From Desulfosudis sp034189195 (GTDB lineage: Bacteria; Desulfobacterota; Desulfobacteria; Desulfobacterales; Desulfosudaceae), in contig JAXHVI010000140.1 of NCBI GenBank assembly GCA_034189195.1, positions 10,962 to 74,961 on the forward strand: a DNA stretch of 64,000 nt, read 5' to 3'. Both the position numbers and the translations under genes were made by a program. This document shows, piece by piece, positions 33,243-42,162 of the stretch; the stretch's first letter is position 1, and each line of letters opens with the position of its first letter. Under the pieces are notes generated by a model, which was not told the origin of the DNA, ran no database searches, and was given only the letters and a program-made list of their open reading frames with translations.

Positions 33243-33613
33243 TTATCCTGATATGTTTGACTTGAGAGGAACAGCCTATGTAATAATATTGTCACAGCTA
33301 ACGCCATAACACTTAATTTTGACGAGGTCGTGAAAAATTAAAAAATGCTGATTCTATAAATTTATATTTAACGATTTCAATAATTTGCAAGGCTAACTTT
33401 TGATAATTTCAACTTTTCACGACTTCATCAATTTTTTATCATAACAAGATATATCACATCAATCAACTTATATGTCAAATTCAAGCTACCACTTTAACTT
33501 ACAGGAATAATAAGGCCTTATTCCTTAACCTGTCGGGCTTAATATCACTCAAAATCAATTCAGCCGCCCCAACACTAAATGAAAACAGCCCCGTGTAAAA
33601 ATAGTCAATCTGA
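33243..33613. other. AT-rich leader region of the dnd operon
   Basis: About 370 bases, far lower in GC than the flanks, without a gene. It holds the inverted repeat at 33319-33343/33407-33431 and a TTGACA on the minus strand (33473-33478) with a loose TATATC 19 bases further on. The operon promoter probably lies here. Confidence 0.5.
33319..33431. repeat. Imperfect 25-bp inverted repeat upstream of dndC
   Basis: Arms 33319-33343 and 33407-33431 share the core GTCGTGAAAA / TTTTCACGAC and match at 21 of 25 positions, with 63 bases between. It could be an operator, a cruciform, or a trace of a mobile element end. It lies about 80-190 bases before the dndC start. Confidence 0.7.
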
Positions 33614-33832
33614 ATGCATCAAATCATTTTTCCGGTCAGTTGGGGTTTGTACATGCTGCACGGGTTGTTGCGCGACACGGCCAACCAGCTCAAGCCCCCC
33701 TTTGGTCTGGGCCGTTTGCCCCTTCCCGCATGGGGCATGCCGGTCTTTATGGCCGTGCTGATCATCGGAGAGACAGGCGGATTTCTGATTCTTTTCTACG
33801 GTGTTCTTAAAGTCGTCCTGTTTTCCGGGTGA
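33614..33832 (+). pseudogene. C-terminal fragment of a small membrane protein
   Basis: A 72-codon frame with host-like codon use: a stretch GLLRDTANQLKPPFGLGRLP, then AWGMPVFMAVLIIGETGGF and a hydrophobic end ILFYGVLKVVLFSG. There is no ribosome site or N-terminus; the AT-rich island DNA begins just upstream. It overlaps the 3' end of the radical SAM gene by 37 bases on the other strand. I read it as the surviving end of a chromosomal gene cut by island insertion. Function unknown. Confidence 0.4.
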
Positions 33833-35481
33833 CTTTCTGCCTGGCCGGATAACACGGCCGGAACCCCTTCCCCGATTTTTTCAAGAAACCGCCGGGTCAG
33901 GTCCATGGACACAATGTGTTCGTACACCCGGCCGGTCCGGGTCACGCCCCTGATCTTTGCGTCATGAAAAAAACCGGCCAGCAGCAGCACGCCTTTTTCA
34001 ATGCGGGTTTCGCAGGCCGCCATGCGCTCGTCTGTCACCGGTGCCGGCTTTGGCAGGGGAAGGTGGTTTTTCTCTAGGGCCTTGATGAAATTGACGATGC
34101 GGGAGAGCCGCAGCAGGGTGACAGCATCGGTGCGGCTGGTGGCGTGGGAAAGGGGCAGGGCAGAAGAGCGCATCAGGCACAGATGGGCCGGCAGAAGGCC
34201 CTGTTCGGCGGCATGCTCAAAGTCCCGGCTGCCCGGGGCCGGGTAGAACACGGAAAGCCCGGCCAGGGTGGGCAGGCCCAGCAGGTGGACAAGGTCGTTT
34301 ATTGTGGTCTCCGGCGCCTGGTCCGGGGCCCCGGCAATAATATAGCTCACCGCCTCCAGCCCGTGCTTTTCGCACCAGGACACGGCCCGGTCATGGGCAC
34401 GGCCCACGTCGGGCCGGTTGAACCGCCGCTGCTGGTCTGAAGAAAAAGAGCCCACCGACAGGTTCAGGGTCTTAAAGCCCGCGGCCTTCATGGCCGCGAC
34501 CATAGCCTCGTCCAGGGAGGGCGGGAAAAGCCCGTTCATGGCCCGAAGTTCCACTTCCCGGTCCCGGGCCAGGGGGCCGACAACATTCAGCAGTTCCATA
34601 AACCAGGCCCGGTCCATGGTCAGGTTTTCATCCTCAAAATCAATAAACCCCGCGTTGTAATGAGTGACCGCCTGTTCGATCTCGGCGGCCACAGATGGAA
34701 TGCCGCGCTTCCTGAAGGGCACCGTCTGGTTGCCCACGGCGCAGTAGCTGCACGCCAATGGACAGCCCCGGCTGGCCGTGACCACGGCGCTGCCCCGTTT
34801 GCGGCGGGTATAAAACGCCTGGTCCACCAGGTGAACGGCGGGCAGGGGCATGGCATTCAGGTTTTCCACCACTGCCGGCGGACTGATGTGCAGCGTGGCA
34901 TCGGGCTTTCGGAACACGATTCCGGGAATGGCGGCCAGAAAGTCCGGACAGTCAGTGCCGTGCTCGCGCAGCACCCCGGCCAGCAGGGGCATGGCGGTTT
35001 CAGCCTCGCCCCGGATCACAAAATCAATCGCCGGGCAGGCCATGACATGGCCGGGCATGGCCGTGGCATGGTGGCCCCCTGCCACGATAAAGCTTTGCGA
35101 ACAGGCTTTTCTGACCGCTTCGGCCGTATCCAGGGCCATGTCGCTGTAAGGGGTAAAAAGAGAGGAGATGCCGATCAGAAAGGCCCCGGACCGGGCCGCC
35201 GCCGCTGCCACGGCATCCATGTCCAGGCCGAAATGTTTATACCCGTGAAACAGGCCGAAGGGAGAAATGTCCGGCTCGCTGTAAAATTCGGAAAGGTAGT
35301 CCATCTCCGAAGGCAGTGAAACGGTGCGGCTGGCGGAGGCGGCCAGAGCGTCAAGAATTCGGACCGAAAATCCGTCCTTTTCCAGGGCCGCGCCAATACA
35401 GGCCAGGCCGTAGGGGATGGTGCGCTTGGCGGTCAGGTAGAAATCCTGAACCGGCGGCTGAATCAGCAGGACGTCCGGCAT
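33796..35481 (-). CDS. B12-binding domain radical SAM protein
   Basis: A 561-residue protein. Residues 1-190 form a cobalamin-binding-like domain (LLIQPPVQDFY, IPYGLACIGAALEKDGF, then FIVAGGHHAT). The radical SAM motif is CxxxCxxC at C240/C244/C247 (RGCPLACSYCAVG), followed by the usual DFEDENLTMD strand. The family methylates or rearranges unreactive carbons; the substrate is unknown. It starts 6 bases after the phosphofructokinase gene stop, so is probably cotranscribed with it. Its 3' third (33878-34398) is the right copy of the direct repeat; the last 30 residues (GEGVPAVLSGQAESH onward) differ from those of the left copy. Confidence 0.85.
   Translation of the reverse strand: MPDVLLIQPPVQDFYLTAKRTIPYGLACIGAALEKDGFSVRILDALAASASRTVSLPSEMDYLSEFYSEPDISPFGLFHGYKHFGLDMDAVAAAAARSGAFLIGISSLFTPYSDMALDTAEAVRKACSQSFIVAGGHHATAMPGHVMACPAIDFVIRGEAETAMPLLAGVLREHGTDCPDFLAAIPGIVFRKPDATLHISPPAVVENLNAMPLPAVHLVDQAFYTRRKRGSAVVTASRGCPLACSYCAVGNQTVPFRKRGIPSVAAEIEQAVTHYNAGFIDFEDENLTMDRAWFMELLNVVGPLARDREVELRAMNGLFPPSLDEAMVAAMKAAGFKTLNLSVGSFSSDQQRRFNRPDVGRAHDRAVSWCEKHGLEAVSYIIAGAPDQAPETTINDLVHLLGLPTLAGLSVFYPAPGSRDFEHAAEQGLLPAHLCLMRSSALPLSHATSRTDAVTLLRLSRIVNFIKALEKNHLPLPKPAPVTDERMAACETRIEKGVLLLAGFFHDAKIRGVTRTGRVYEHIVSMDLTRRFLEKIGEGVPAVLSGQAESHPENRTTLRTP
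33878..34398. repeat. Right copy of the 521-bp direct repeat
   Basis: Lies within the intact radical SAM gene and matches 25557-26077. See that entry for the comparison. The gene is continuous on its 5' side, so this copy sits in the functional context. Confidence 0.9.
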
Positions 35482-35486
35482 GGTAA

Positions 35487-36596
35487 CTATTGACCCGCTG
35501 CCGGTTCGCCGAAAGAGATGCCGATATCCCGGGCGGTCTGAAGGGTGTCGCTCTCCAGGGGGACCGTTCGAATGGAACCCACGACCTCTTCCAGAAGAAC
35601 CGCGTCGATGTTGGGCGGGTTAAGGGCCACCATGCGGCCGAACTGTTTTGCCTCCACCAGACGGACGGCAGCCGCGCCGAACCGCAGGGCCAGCAGCCGG
35701 TCAAAGGTGGTGGGGGAGCCGCCCCGCTGAAGATGGCCCAGCACCAGGGACCGGGTGTCCTTGCCGGTTTTTTTGCTGATGGCCTCGGCCACCACGTTGC
35801 CGATGCCGCCCAGAAGCACCTCCTGGCGGCCTTTCTCGCCGTCGCCCCGGTGCACGATGTCCCCGCCAACGGGTTTGGCCCCTTCGGCCGCCACCACGAT
35901 GGCATACCGGGTGCCCTGAAGCTCATCCTTCATGATCTGTTCGCACACCACGTCGATATCAAACGGAATCTCCGGGATCAAAATGGCCCGGGCCCCGCCG
36001 GAGACACCGCTGTTTAAGGCAATCCATCCGGCATGGCGGCCCATGACCTCCACCACCAAGACCCGGTCGTGGGACTTGGCCGTGGAGTGAAGCCGGTCAA
36101 TGGCCTCTGTGGCGATACTCACCGCCGTGTCAAAACCAAAGGTGGCCACCGTGCCGACCATGTCGTTGTCAATGGTCTTGGGCACGCCGATCACGGGAAT
36201 GCCTTTTTTGAAAAAATCATGGGCGATCTTCAGGCTGCCGTCCCCGCCCACGGCGATGAGGCAGTCAAACCCCAGCCGCTGAAAATTGCGCACCACCCGG
36301 TCGGACACGTCGCGAATTTCCACCTCACCGGCCCCGTTTTCAATGGGCATCTCAAAGGGGTTGCCCTTGTTGGTGGTGCCCAGGATGGTGCCGCCCACGC
36401 TGGAGATGTTTCTCACCTTGTCCGGCGTCAGTTGAATGATATCATCGGTGTCCAGCAGGCCGTGGTAGCCCTGGCGAATCCCATACACCTCCCAGTTGCG
36501 GTACCATGCCGACATCACCACCGCCTCAATCACCGCGTTCAGTCCCGGCGCATCCCCGCCGCCGGTGTTGATGGCAATGCGCATTCTGTTTCCCAT
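35487..36596 (-). CDS. pfkA: 6-phosphofructokinase
   Basis: A 369-residue PFK of glycolysis. ATG 36596 has AAAGGA six bases upstream. Motifs: INTGGGDAPGLNA at 10-22, AVGGDGS at 115-121 and PKTIDND at 139-145. Gly in GGDGS is typical of ATP users, while Lys in PKTIDND is found in PPi-users and in a mixed group of ATP enzymes, so the phosphate donor is uncertain but ATP is more likely. MGRHAGW and the LQRGGSPT loop are complete. The radical SAM gene follows after 6 bases. Confidence 0.9.
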   Translation of the reverse strand: MGNRMRIAINTGGGDAPGLNAVIEAVVMSAWYRNWEVYGIRQGYHGLLDTDDIIQLTPDKVRNISSVGGTILGTTNKGNPFEMPIENGAGEVEIRDVSDRVVRNFQRLGFDCLIAVGGDGSLKIAHDFFKKGIPVIGVPKTIDNDMVGTVATFGFDTAVSIATEAIDRLHSTAKSHDRVLVVEVMGRHAGWIALNSGVSGGARAILIPEIPFDIDVVCEQIMKDELQGTRYAIVVAAEGAKPVGGDIVHRGDGEKGRQEVLLGGIGNVVAEAISKKTGKDTRSLVLGHLQRGGSPTTFDRLLALRFGAAAVRLVEAKQFGRMVALNPPNIDAVLLEEVVGSIRTVPLESDTLQTARDIGISFGEPAAGQ

Positions 36597-36767
36597 GGCG
36601 TTTCCTTTCCCTGCCCGAAAAGTTGGCAACACATCAAAATGGCTGTTTTTCCAAAAATATCAGAAAACCCTGAACAGTCAAAAGATTTTAAATCTCCTTT
36701 TAAAACCGGCGCCCGGTCTGTATACTGACAGGCAAAAAGCCTTGACCAACAGGAAACCGGCCGACGC

Positions 36768-37961
36768 TTGAAATCGACATTAAAAAAATACAGATGGATC
36801 GCGGCATGCCTGCTGCTGCCGGTGATGGTTGCAGCCGCCGGCGGCGGCGTGGCAGAGACACCTGCCGGCAGTTCCGGTACAACCAACGCTGCTGCCTGGC
36901 TGGTGTTCTATGTACTGACGGCCCTGGGTTTTTCCTTTCTCTGCTCCGTGGCCGAGGCGGTGCTGCTGAGCATCACCCCTTCCTACATAGAGGGGCTCAA
37001 AGACAAACAGCCTGTCCTGGCGGCCCGGTTAAAACGCCTGAAACTGGACAACGTTGACCGGTCCCTTTCAGCCATCCTGACCCTCAACACCATTGCCCAT
37101 ACAGCGGGCGCCATCGGCGCCGGCGCCCAGGCGACCATTCTGTTCGGCAGCACCTGGTTCGGCCTCTTTTCAGCCGCCATGACCCTGGCGATCCTTTTTC
37201 TCTCCGAGATTGTGCCCAAAACCATCGGCGCCGTTTACTGGACAAAACTGACAGGCCCCGCCGCGCTGTTTGTGAATACCCTTATTATTATCCTGTACCC
37301 CATCGTATGGATCTCGGAAAAAATGACAAAATTCATCGCTCATGGAAAAGCCCTGCCGGTTTTCAACAAGGACGAACTGATCGCCATGGCCCGGGCCGGG
37401 GCCGCGGCCGGCCAGATTCGCGGCAAGGAGTCCAAAATCATTCAGAACCTGTTCCGGTTCGAATCCCTGAAGGTCACCGATATCATGACCCCCCGTTCCG
37501 TGATCTCGGCCCTTTCCGAAACCATGACGATCAATGACGCATTGCAGCGGATTACCCGAACACCCTTCTCCCGCCTGCCCCTCTACAGGAACCACATTAA
37601 CGACATCACCGGTTTTGTGCTTAAGGACGACGTGCTGATCTTTGCCGCTCAAAAACGGGGCAGTGAGCGGCTCAAGGCCCTGAAACGTAAAATCGTGGTT
37701 GTTCCGGAGTCTTTGTCCCTGACCGCTTTGCTGGAGCGCCTGCTCAAGGAGCGGCAGCACATCGCCATTGTTGTCAATGAACACGGCGGCACGGACGGCC
37801 TGGTGACCCTGGAGGACCTGATCGAGACCCTCATGGGCATGGAGATCGTGGATGAAACCGACGACGTGGTGGACATGCGGGCACTGGCCCGCAGCCGCTG
37901 GGTAAAACGCGCCAGGGCCATGGGGCTTGACGCCGACTTGAAGGACCAGGCTCGCCCCTGA
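36768..37961 (+). CDS. CNNM/CorC-type DUF21 and CBS domain protein
   Basis: A 397-residue membrane protein. I choose TTG 36768 with AGGAAA upstream. A possible signal or first membrane segment covers residues 8-25, and DUF21 with three or four more segments follows to about 185 (FSFLCSVAEAVLLSI, ILFLSEIVPKTIGAVYW). Two CBS motifs follow (VTDIMTPRSVISAL with the RLPLYRN loop, and VVNEHGGTDGLVTLEDLIE). The transporter-associated CorC-HlyC C-terminal domain is missing. Such proteins influence Mg2+ or Co2+ transport. Stands alone. Confidence 0.88.
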   Translation: MKSTLKKYRWIAACLLLPVMVAAAGGGVAETPAGSSGTTNAAAWLVFYVLTALGFSFLCSVAEAVLLSITPSYIEGLKDKQPVLAARLKRLKLDNVDRSLSAILTLNTIAHTAGAIGAGAQATILFGSTWFGLFSAAMTLAILFLSEIVPKTIGAVYWTKLTGPAALFVNTLIIILYPIVWISEKMTKFIAHGKALPVFNKDELIAMARAGAAAGQIRGKESKIIQNLFRFESLKVTDIMTPRSVISALSETMTINDALQRITRTPFSRLPLYRNHINDITGFVLKDDVLIFAAQKRGSERLKALKRKIVVVPESLSLTALLERLLKERQHIAIVVNEHGGTDGLVTLEDLIETLMGMEIVDETDDVVDMRALARSRWVKRARAMGLDADLKDQARP

Positions 37962-38112
37962 CTGTTTCGGCCTAACCGCCCCGGTCTTCCCGCCTTAAAA
38001 AACAAACCTTTGCGGATTTTGTTGCACTGTCTGCAAAAAGCGCTACAATAGCTCTCCGCCACTCCCGCATGAGTCGGTTTTATTCATCATGCATTTCTGC
38101 TGCCGGAGGCAT

Positions 38113-38469
38113 ATGAACCACTTTGTCGCAACCATCCTGCTGCTCTGCTGCAGCAACGTGTTCATGACATTCGCGTGGTATGGACACCTGAAAAACCTTT
38201 CCCACAAACCATGGATCATCGCGGCCATGATCTCCTGGGGCATCGCCCTGTTCGAGTACATGCTCCAGGTGCCGGCCAATCGCATCGGCCATGCCTCCAT
38301 GTCCGTGGGCCAGCTCAAAATCCTCCAGGAGGTGATCACCCTGACGGTGTTTGTGCCCTTTTCCCTGTTTTATTTAAAGGAAAAACTCTCCATGGATTAC
38401 CTGTGGGCCGGACTCTGCCTGATGGGGGCCGTGTTCTTTCTTTTCAGGGGAAAGATCATGGGAACTTAG
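38113..38469 (+). CDS. DMT-like small membrane protein (DUF486 family)
   Basis: A 118-residue protein from ATG 38113 with GGAGG upstream. Four hydrophobic segments, with the DUF486 stretches MTFAWYGHLK, WIIAAMISWGIALFEYMLQVPANRIGH and LKILQEVITLTVFVPFSLFYLKE. The family resembles half-size drug/metabolite transporters; function is unknown. A dispersed repeat follows directly. Confidence 0.85.
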   Translation: MNHFVATILLLCCSNVFMTFAWYGHLKNLSHKPWIIAAMISWGIALFEYMLQVPANRIGHASMSVGQLKILQEVITLTVFVPFSLFYLKEKLSMDYLWAGLCLMGAVFFLFRGKIMGT

Positions 38470-38486
38470 TCCGCTTTTATTTTTGC

Positions 38487-38599
38487 ACCGCAAAGGCGCA
38501 AAGAGCGCAAAGGGTTATATCTCTCTGCGCAGAAAAAAACATTGTCTGCTTTACGCAAAGCGTCTTCATTTTTCTTTGCGTCCTCTGCGTCTCTGCGGT
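38487..38599. repeat. Dispersed imperfect palindromic repeat
   Basis: The left arm 38487-38512 (ACCGCAAAGGCGCAAAG and on) is the imperfect inverse of the right arm 38574-38599 (CTTTGCGTCCTCTGCG and on). Repeats of this kind, rich in CGCAAAG/CTCTGCG, are known as dispersed elements in many bacterial genomes, but I cannot give a family name. No gene is inside. Transcribed, it could form a long hairpin. Confidence 0.75.
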
Positions 38600-38641
38600 A
38601 AATTTTATTTTTCGGGCTGCCTGCATATGGCTCCGGTCACG

Positions 38642-38700
38642 GGGATTTGGATTTCGACCTCGGTTTCGGTCCCGATAGATTTCGATCCCGATTTGGATAA
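38642..38700. repeat. Degenerate ATTTCGAT/CCCGAT-rich element
   Basis: A low-complexity stretch with repeated GATTTCGA and TCCCGAT units before the DUF3147 gene. Related stretches are at 43249-43291 and 44652-44686. Probably a dispersed intergenic repeat. Confidence 0.5.
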
Positions 38701-38709
38701 GAGGTTCCC

Positions 38710-39042
38710 ATGCAACTGTTTGTTAAAGTCATCATCAGCCTGGCCGTTATTCTGATCGCAACGGCCGTGGGCAGGAGAATGCCCTCCCTGGCCGGCCTGA
38801 TCGGCGTGATGCCCCTTACCGGGGCACTGGTCCTGGTGTGGGTTTATCTGGAAAACCGGGGCGACCCGGCTGTCATGCAGCCCTTTACCCGGGGCGCGAT
38901 CTTCGGCATGATCCCAACGGTGCTTTTTTTCCTCACCGCCCTGGTCTGCTTCAAACACCAGATCTCCCTGCCGGCCACCCTGGCCGCCGGATTTGGTGTC
39001 TGGCTGGCCGCGGCCCTGGTCCACCAGTGGATGCTCTCGTAA
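38710..39042 (+). CDS. DUF3147 small membrane protein
   Basis: A 110-residue protein with AAGAGG upstream of ATG 38710. Four hydrophobic segments and the typical core AVGRRMPSLAGLIGVMPLTG followed by VLVWVYLENRGD. The family is conserved but has no known function. It precedes zupT on the same strand after 67 bases. Confidence 0.85.
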   Translation: MQLFVKVIISLAVILIATAVGRRMPSLAGLIGVMPLTGALVLVWVYLENRGDPAVMQPFTRGAIFGMIPTVLFFLTALVCFKHQISLPATLAAGFGVWLAAALVHQWMLS

Positions 39043-39109
39043 AACCCTTGCTTTTCTCCCGGCCTCTGATTATTACTGAAAGCAGGACACAAGCCGGGAG
39101 AGACGCGCC

Positions 39110-39979
39110 ATGAGCAGCATTTTAATCGCCCTGGGACTGACCCTGTTTGCCGGCATGGCCACCGGCATCGGCAGCGCCATTGCCTTTTTTGCAAAAAAGC
39201 AGAACTACCGGTTTCTCTCCGTTGCCACCGGTTTTTCCGCCGGGGTGATGCTCTATGTCTCCTTTGTGGAGATTCTGGCCAAGGGCGCAACGGCCCTGAC
39301 CCGGGCTTACGGAGAGGTTTCAGGGGCATGGATCAACGCGGCCGCCTTTTTCGGCGGCATTCTGCTGATCGGCGTCATCGACAACCTGATTCCTTCGGCG
39401 GAAAATCCCCACGAGGTGCCGTCGGAAACGCAAATGGCCGACTTTCGGGACGCCTGCACCCTGTCCGATACCGGCGCGTCGGCCTGCGACGACATCGGCC
39501 GCAAGGCAAAACTGCTGCGCATGGGGCTGTTTACCGCCCTGGCCATCGGCATTCACAACTTTCCCGAGGGGCTGGCCACCTTTCTGGCGGCCCTTTCCGA
39601 CCCGGCCCTGGGCGTGGCCATTGCCGTGGCCATTGCCCTGCACAACATTCCCGAAGGCATCAGCGTGTCCGTTCCGATCTTTTACGCCACGGGCAATAAA
39701 ACCAAGGCCTTTGCCTGGTCTCTGGCCAGCGGCATGGCCGAGCCCGTGGGCGCCCTGCTCGGCTACCTGGGCCTGCTCTTTTTTTTCGGCAACCCGGCGG
39801 GCGGAATGCCGCTCCAGATAATGGGCATTCTTTTTGCCGGGGTGGCCGGCATCATGGTTTACATCAGCGTGGATGAGCTGCTGCCCACCAGCCGGGCCTA
39901 TGGCCGGGGCCACGACTCCATCCTCGGAATGGTGGCCGGCATGGCGGTGATGGCCGCCAGCCTGCTGATGATGAAATAG
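39110..39979 (+). CDS. zupT: ZIP family zinc transporter ZupT
   Basis: A 289-residue protein with about eight membrane segments and a His/Asp-poor loop at about 105-135. The two metal sites are HNFPEGLA and HNIPEGIS in the conserved helices. ZupT imports zinc and other divalent cations from the periplasm. ATG 39110 follows GGGAGAGACGCGCC. Length and topology match the family. The next gene is an antiporter on the same strand after 22 bases. Confidence 0.92.
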   Translation: MSSILIALGLTLFAGMATGIGSAIAFFAKKQNYRFLSVATGFSAGVMLYVSFVEILAKGATALTRAYGEVSGAWINAAAFFGGILLIGVIDNLIPSAENPHEVPSETQMADFRDACTLSDTGASACDDIGRKAKLLRMGLFTALAIGIHNFPEGLATFLAALSDPALGVAIAVAIALHNIPEGISVSVPIFYATGNKTKAFAWSLASGMAEPVGALLGYLGLLFFFGNPAGGMPLQIMGILFAGVAGIMVYISVDELLPTSRAYGRGHDSILGMVAGMAVMAASLLMMK

Positions 39980-40001
39980 CAAAACCGTAAAATTTCAAAC
40001 T

Positions 40002-42044
40002 GTGGAATTTGGCATACCCATGGACATACCTTTTTTAAATGACGTGGAAATCATCTTCGGCCTGTCGGTGGTGGTCCTGCTGGTCTGCCACAAACTGCGG
40101 GTGCCCACGGTGGTGGGCTTTCTGGTGACCGGCGTGGTGGTGGGGCCCCATGCCCTGGGGCTGGTCAAGGCGGTCCGCCAGGTGGAAATGATCGCCGAAG
40201 TAGGCGTGGTGCTGCTGCTCTTTACCATCGGCCTGGAGTTCTCCCTGGAACGGCTGTTGCGGATCAAGCGGGCCGTGCTGGGCGGCGGCTCCCTGCAGGT
40301 GGCCGTCACCTCCGCGGTAACGGCGATTGTCGCCATGCAGTTCGGGCTTACCGCCGGCCAGGCGATATTCGCCGGTTTCCTGGTGGCCTTAAGCAGCACG
40401 GCCATCGTGCTCAGGCTGCTTCAGCAGCGGGCCCAGATCGACAGCCCCCACGGCATCATGTCCCTGGGTATTCTCATTTTCCAGGACATCATCATCGTTC
40501 CCATGATCCTGCTGGTGCCCATTCTGGCCGGCACATCGGGCAACCTCACCACATCCCTGCTGGTGCTGCTGGCCAAGGGCGGCGTCATTATTGTGCTGGT
40601 AATCGTCAGCGCCCGGTGGATCGTTCCCCAGCTGCTTTACCTCATCGCCCGCACCCGCAACACCGAGGTGTTTCTGCTCTCCGTGATCGTCATCTGCCTG
40701 GGCATTGCCTGGCTCACGGCCGAGGCCGGGCTCTCCCTGGCCCTGGGGGCTTTTCTGGCCGGGCTGATCATCTCCGAATCCGAATACAGCCACCAGGCCC
40801 TGGGAAACCTGCTGCCCTTTCGGGACGTGTTTACCACCTTCTTTTTTGTTTCCATCGGCATGCTGCTGGACCTGGGATTTCTGATAGAGCAGCCCGGCCG
40901 GGTGCTTCTGATCACCCTGGCGGTGCTGGTCGCAAAGGCCCTGATCGCCGGGGGCGTGACCGTGGTCCTGGGGTTTCCGTTTCGTACCGGCATCCTGGCC
41001 GGCCTGGCCCTGGGCCAGATCGGGGAATTTTCCTTTATTCTTTCCCGGTCCGGCGTCGAATACGGCCTGATGAACGAGGCTGCCTACCAGCTCTTTCTGG
41101 CCGTGTCCGTGCTTTCCATGGCGGCCACTCCCTTTATCATCATGGCGGCCCCCCGGCTGGCCGACAGGGTCCTTCGGCTGCCCCTTCCCGGCCGCCTGGT
41201 CACCGGTTTTGCCCCCCTGGGTCATACCGACGCGCCGGTACAGCAGAAGGACCACCTGGTGATCATCGGATTCGGCATCAACGGCCGCAACCTGGCCAAG
41301 GCGGCCCGAACAGCCGGCATTCCCTATATTATCATTGAAACCAACCCGGAAACGGTACGCACGGCCAAGGCCGACGGCGAGCCCATCTTCTACGGCGACG
41401 CCACCCACCGGGCCGTGCTGGAACATGCCGGCATTCACCAGGCCCGCATTGCCGTGGTGGCCATCAACGACCCCACCGCCACCCGGCGCATCACTGATGC
41501 CATACGGCGGCTCAACACCGGCATCTGCCTGATTGTCCGGTCCCGCTATATCCAGGAGATGAAGCACCTTTACGAACTGGGGGCCGACGAGGTGATTCCC
41601 GAAGAGTTTGAGACCTCGGTGGAGATATTCACCCGGGTGCTGACCAAGTACCTGGTGCCCAGGGAGGATATTGAGCGGCTGGTGGCGGCTGTCCGGGCCG
41701 ACGGGTATGAAATGTTCCGCCAGATCTCCAAGACATCGATCTCGGTGTCGGATCTTCGGCTCAACCTGCACGACGTAAAAATCCAGTCCTTCCGACTCAA
41801 GGCCGACTCGCCGCTGGTGGGCATGACCATCGGCCGGGCCGACCTGCGCCGCTGTTTTGCCGTCTCTATCGTTGCCATCTCAAGAAACGGCCAGATTCTG
41901 GCCAACCCCGGCGCCGACACGGTGGTCAAAGAAAACGACGTGCTCTTTGTACTGGGCAACCCCGATAATATCGCGCAGCTCAAAGGCATGATGGTCTACG
42001 CCTGCCCCCTGGGGGACCGGCCAAAACCGGGGGCCACCTCATGA
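40002..42044 (+). CDS. Monovalent cation:proton antiporter with TrkA domains (KefB/C type)
   Basis: A 680-residue protein. Start is GTG 40002 or ATG 40020; neither has a strong ribosome site. Residues 1-390 form the CPA2 antiporter with about 12 segments (RVPTVVGFLVTGVVVGPHAL, SSTAIVLRLL, LGAFLAGLIISES). A TrkA-N nucleotide-binding domain starts near 410 (HLVIIGFGINGRNLAKAAR, IFYGDATHRAVLE), followed by a TrkA-C domain near 600. This fits K+ efflux systems gated by nucleotides or thiols. No KefF/G-type accessory gene follows. Confidence 0.88.
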   Translation: MEFGIPMDIPFLNDVEIIFGLSVVVLLVCHKLRVPTVVGFLVTGVVVGPHALGLVKAVRQVEMIAEVGVVLLLFTIGLEFSLERLLRIKRAVLGGGSLQVAVTSAVTAIVAMQFGLTAGQAIFAGFLVALSSTAIVLRLLQQRAQIDSPHGIMSLGILIFQDIIIVPMILLVPILAGTSGNLTTSLLVLLAKGGVIIVLVIVSARWIVPQLLYLIARTRNTEVFLLSVIVICLGIAWLTAEAGLSLALGAFLAGLIISESEYSHQALGNLLPFRDVFTTFFFVSIGMLLDLGFLIEQPGRVLLITLAVLVAKALIAGGVTVVLGFPFRTGILAGLALGQIGEFSFILSRSGVEYGLMNEAAYQLFLAVSVLSMAATPFIIMAAPRLADRVLRLPLPGRLVTGFAPLGHTDAPVQQKDHLVIIGFGINGRNLAKAARTAGIPYIIIETNPETVRTAKADGEPIFYGDATHRAVLEHAGIHQARIAVVAINDPTATRRITDAIRRLNTGICLIVRSRYIQEMKHLYELGADEVIPEEFETSVEIFTRVLTKYLVPREDIERLVAAVRADGYEMFRQISKTSISVSDLRLNLHDVKIQSFRLKADSPLVGMTIGRADLRRCFAVSIVAISRNGQILANPGADTVVKENDVLFVLGNPDNIAQLKGMMVYACPLGDRPKPGATS

Positions 42045-42162
42045 ATTCCGGCGCCCGGCCCCGCGACCCGTTTTTCTCCCGCGTGCCTGTGACTGTCATC
42101 AAGCTGTTTCTCTTTCTCTTTTTCCGGCCGGCCCTTGCCTTTGCCACGGACCGCTCTCCGGC

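Noticed and set aside
40389..41771. 460-codon minus-strand frame opposite the antiporter
   Set aside because: Gly/Gln/His-rich shadow of a well-supported antiporter gene.
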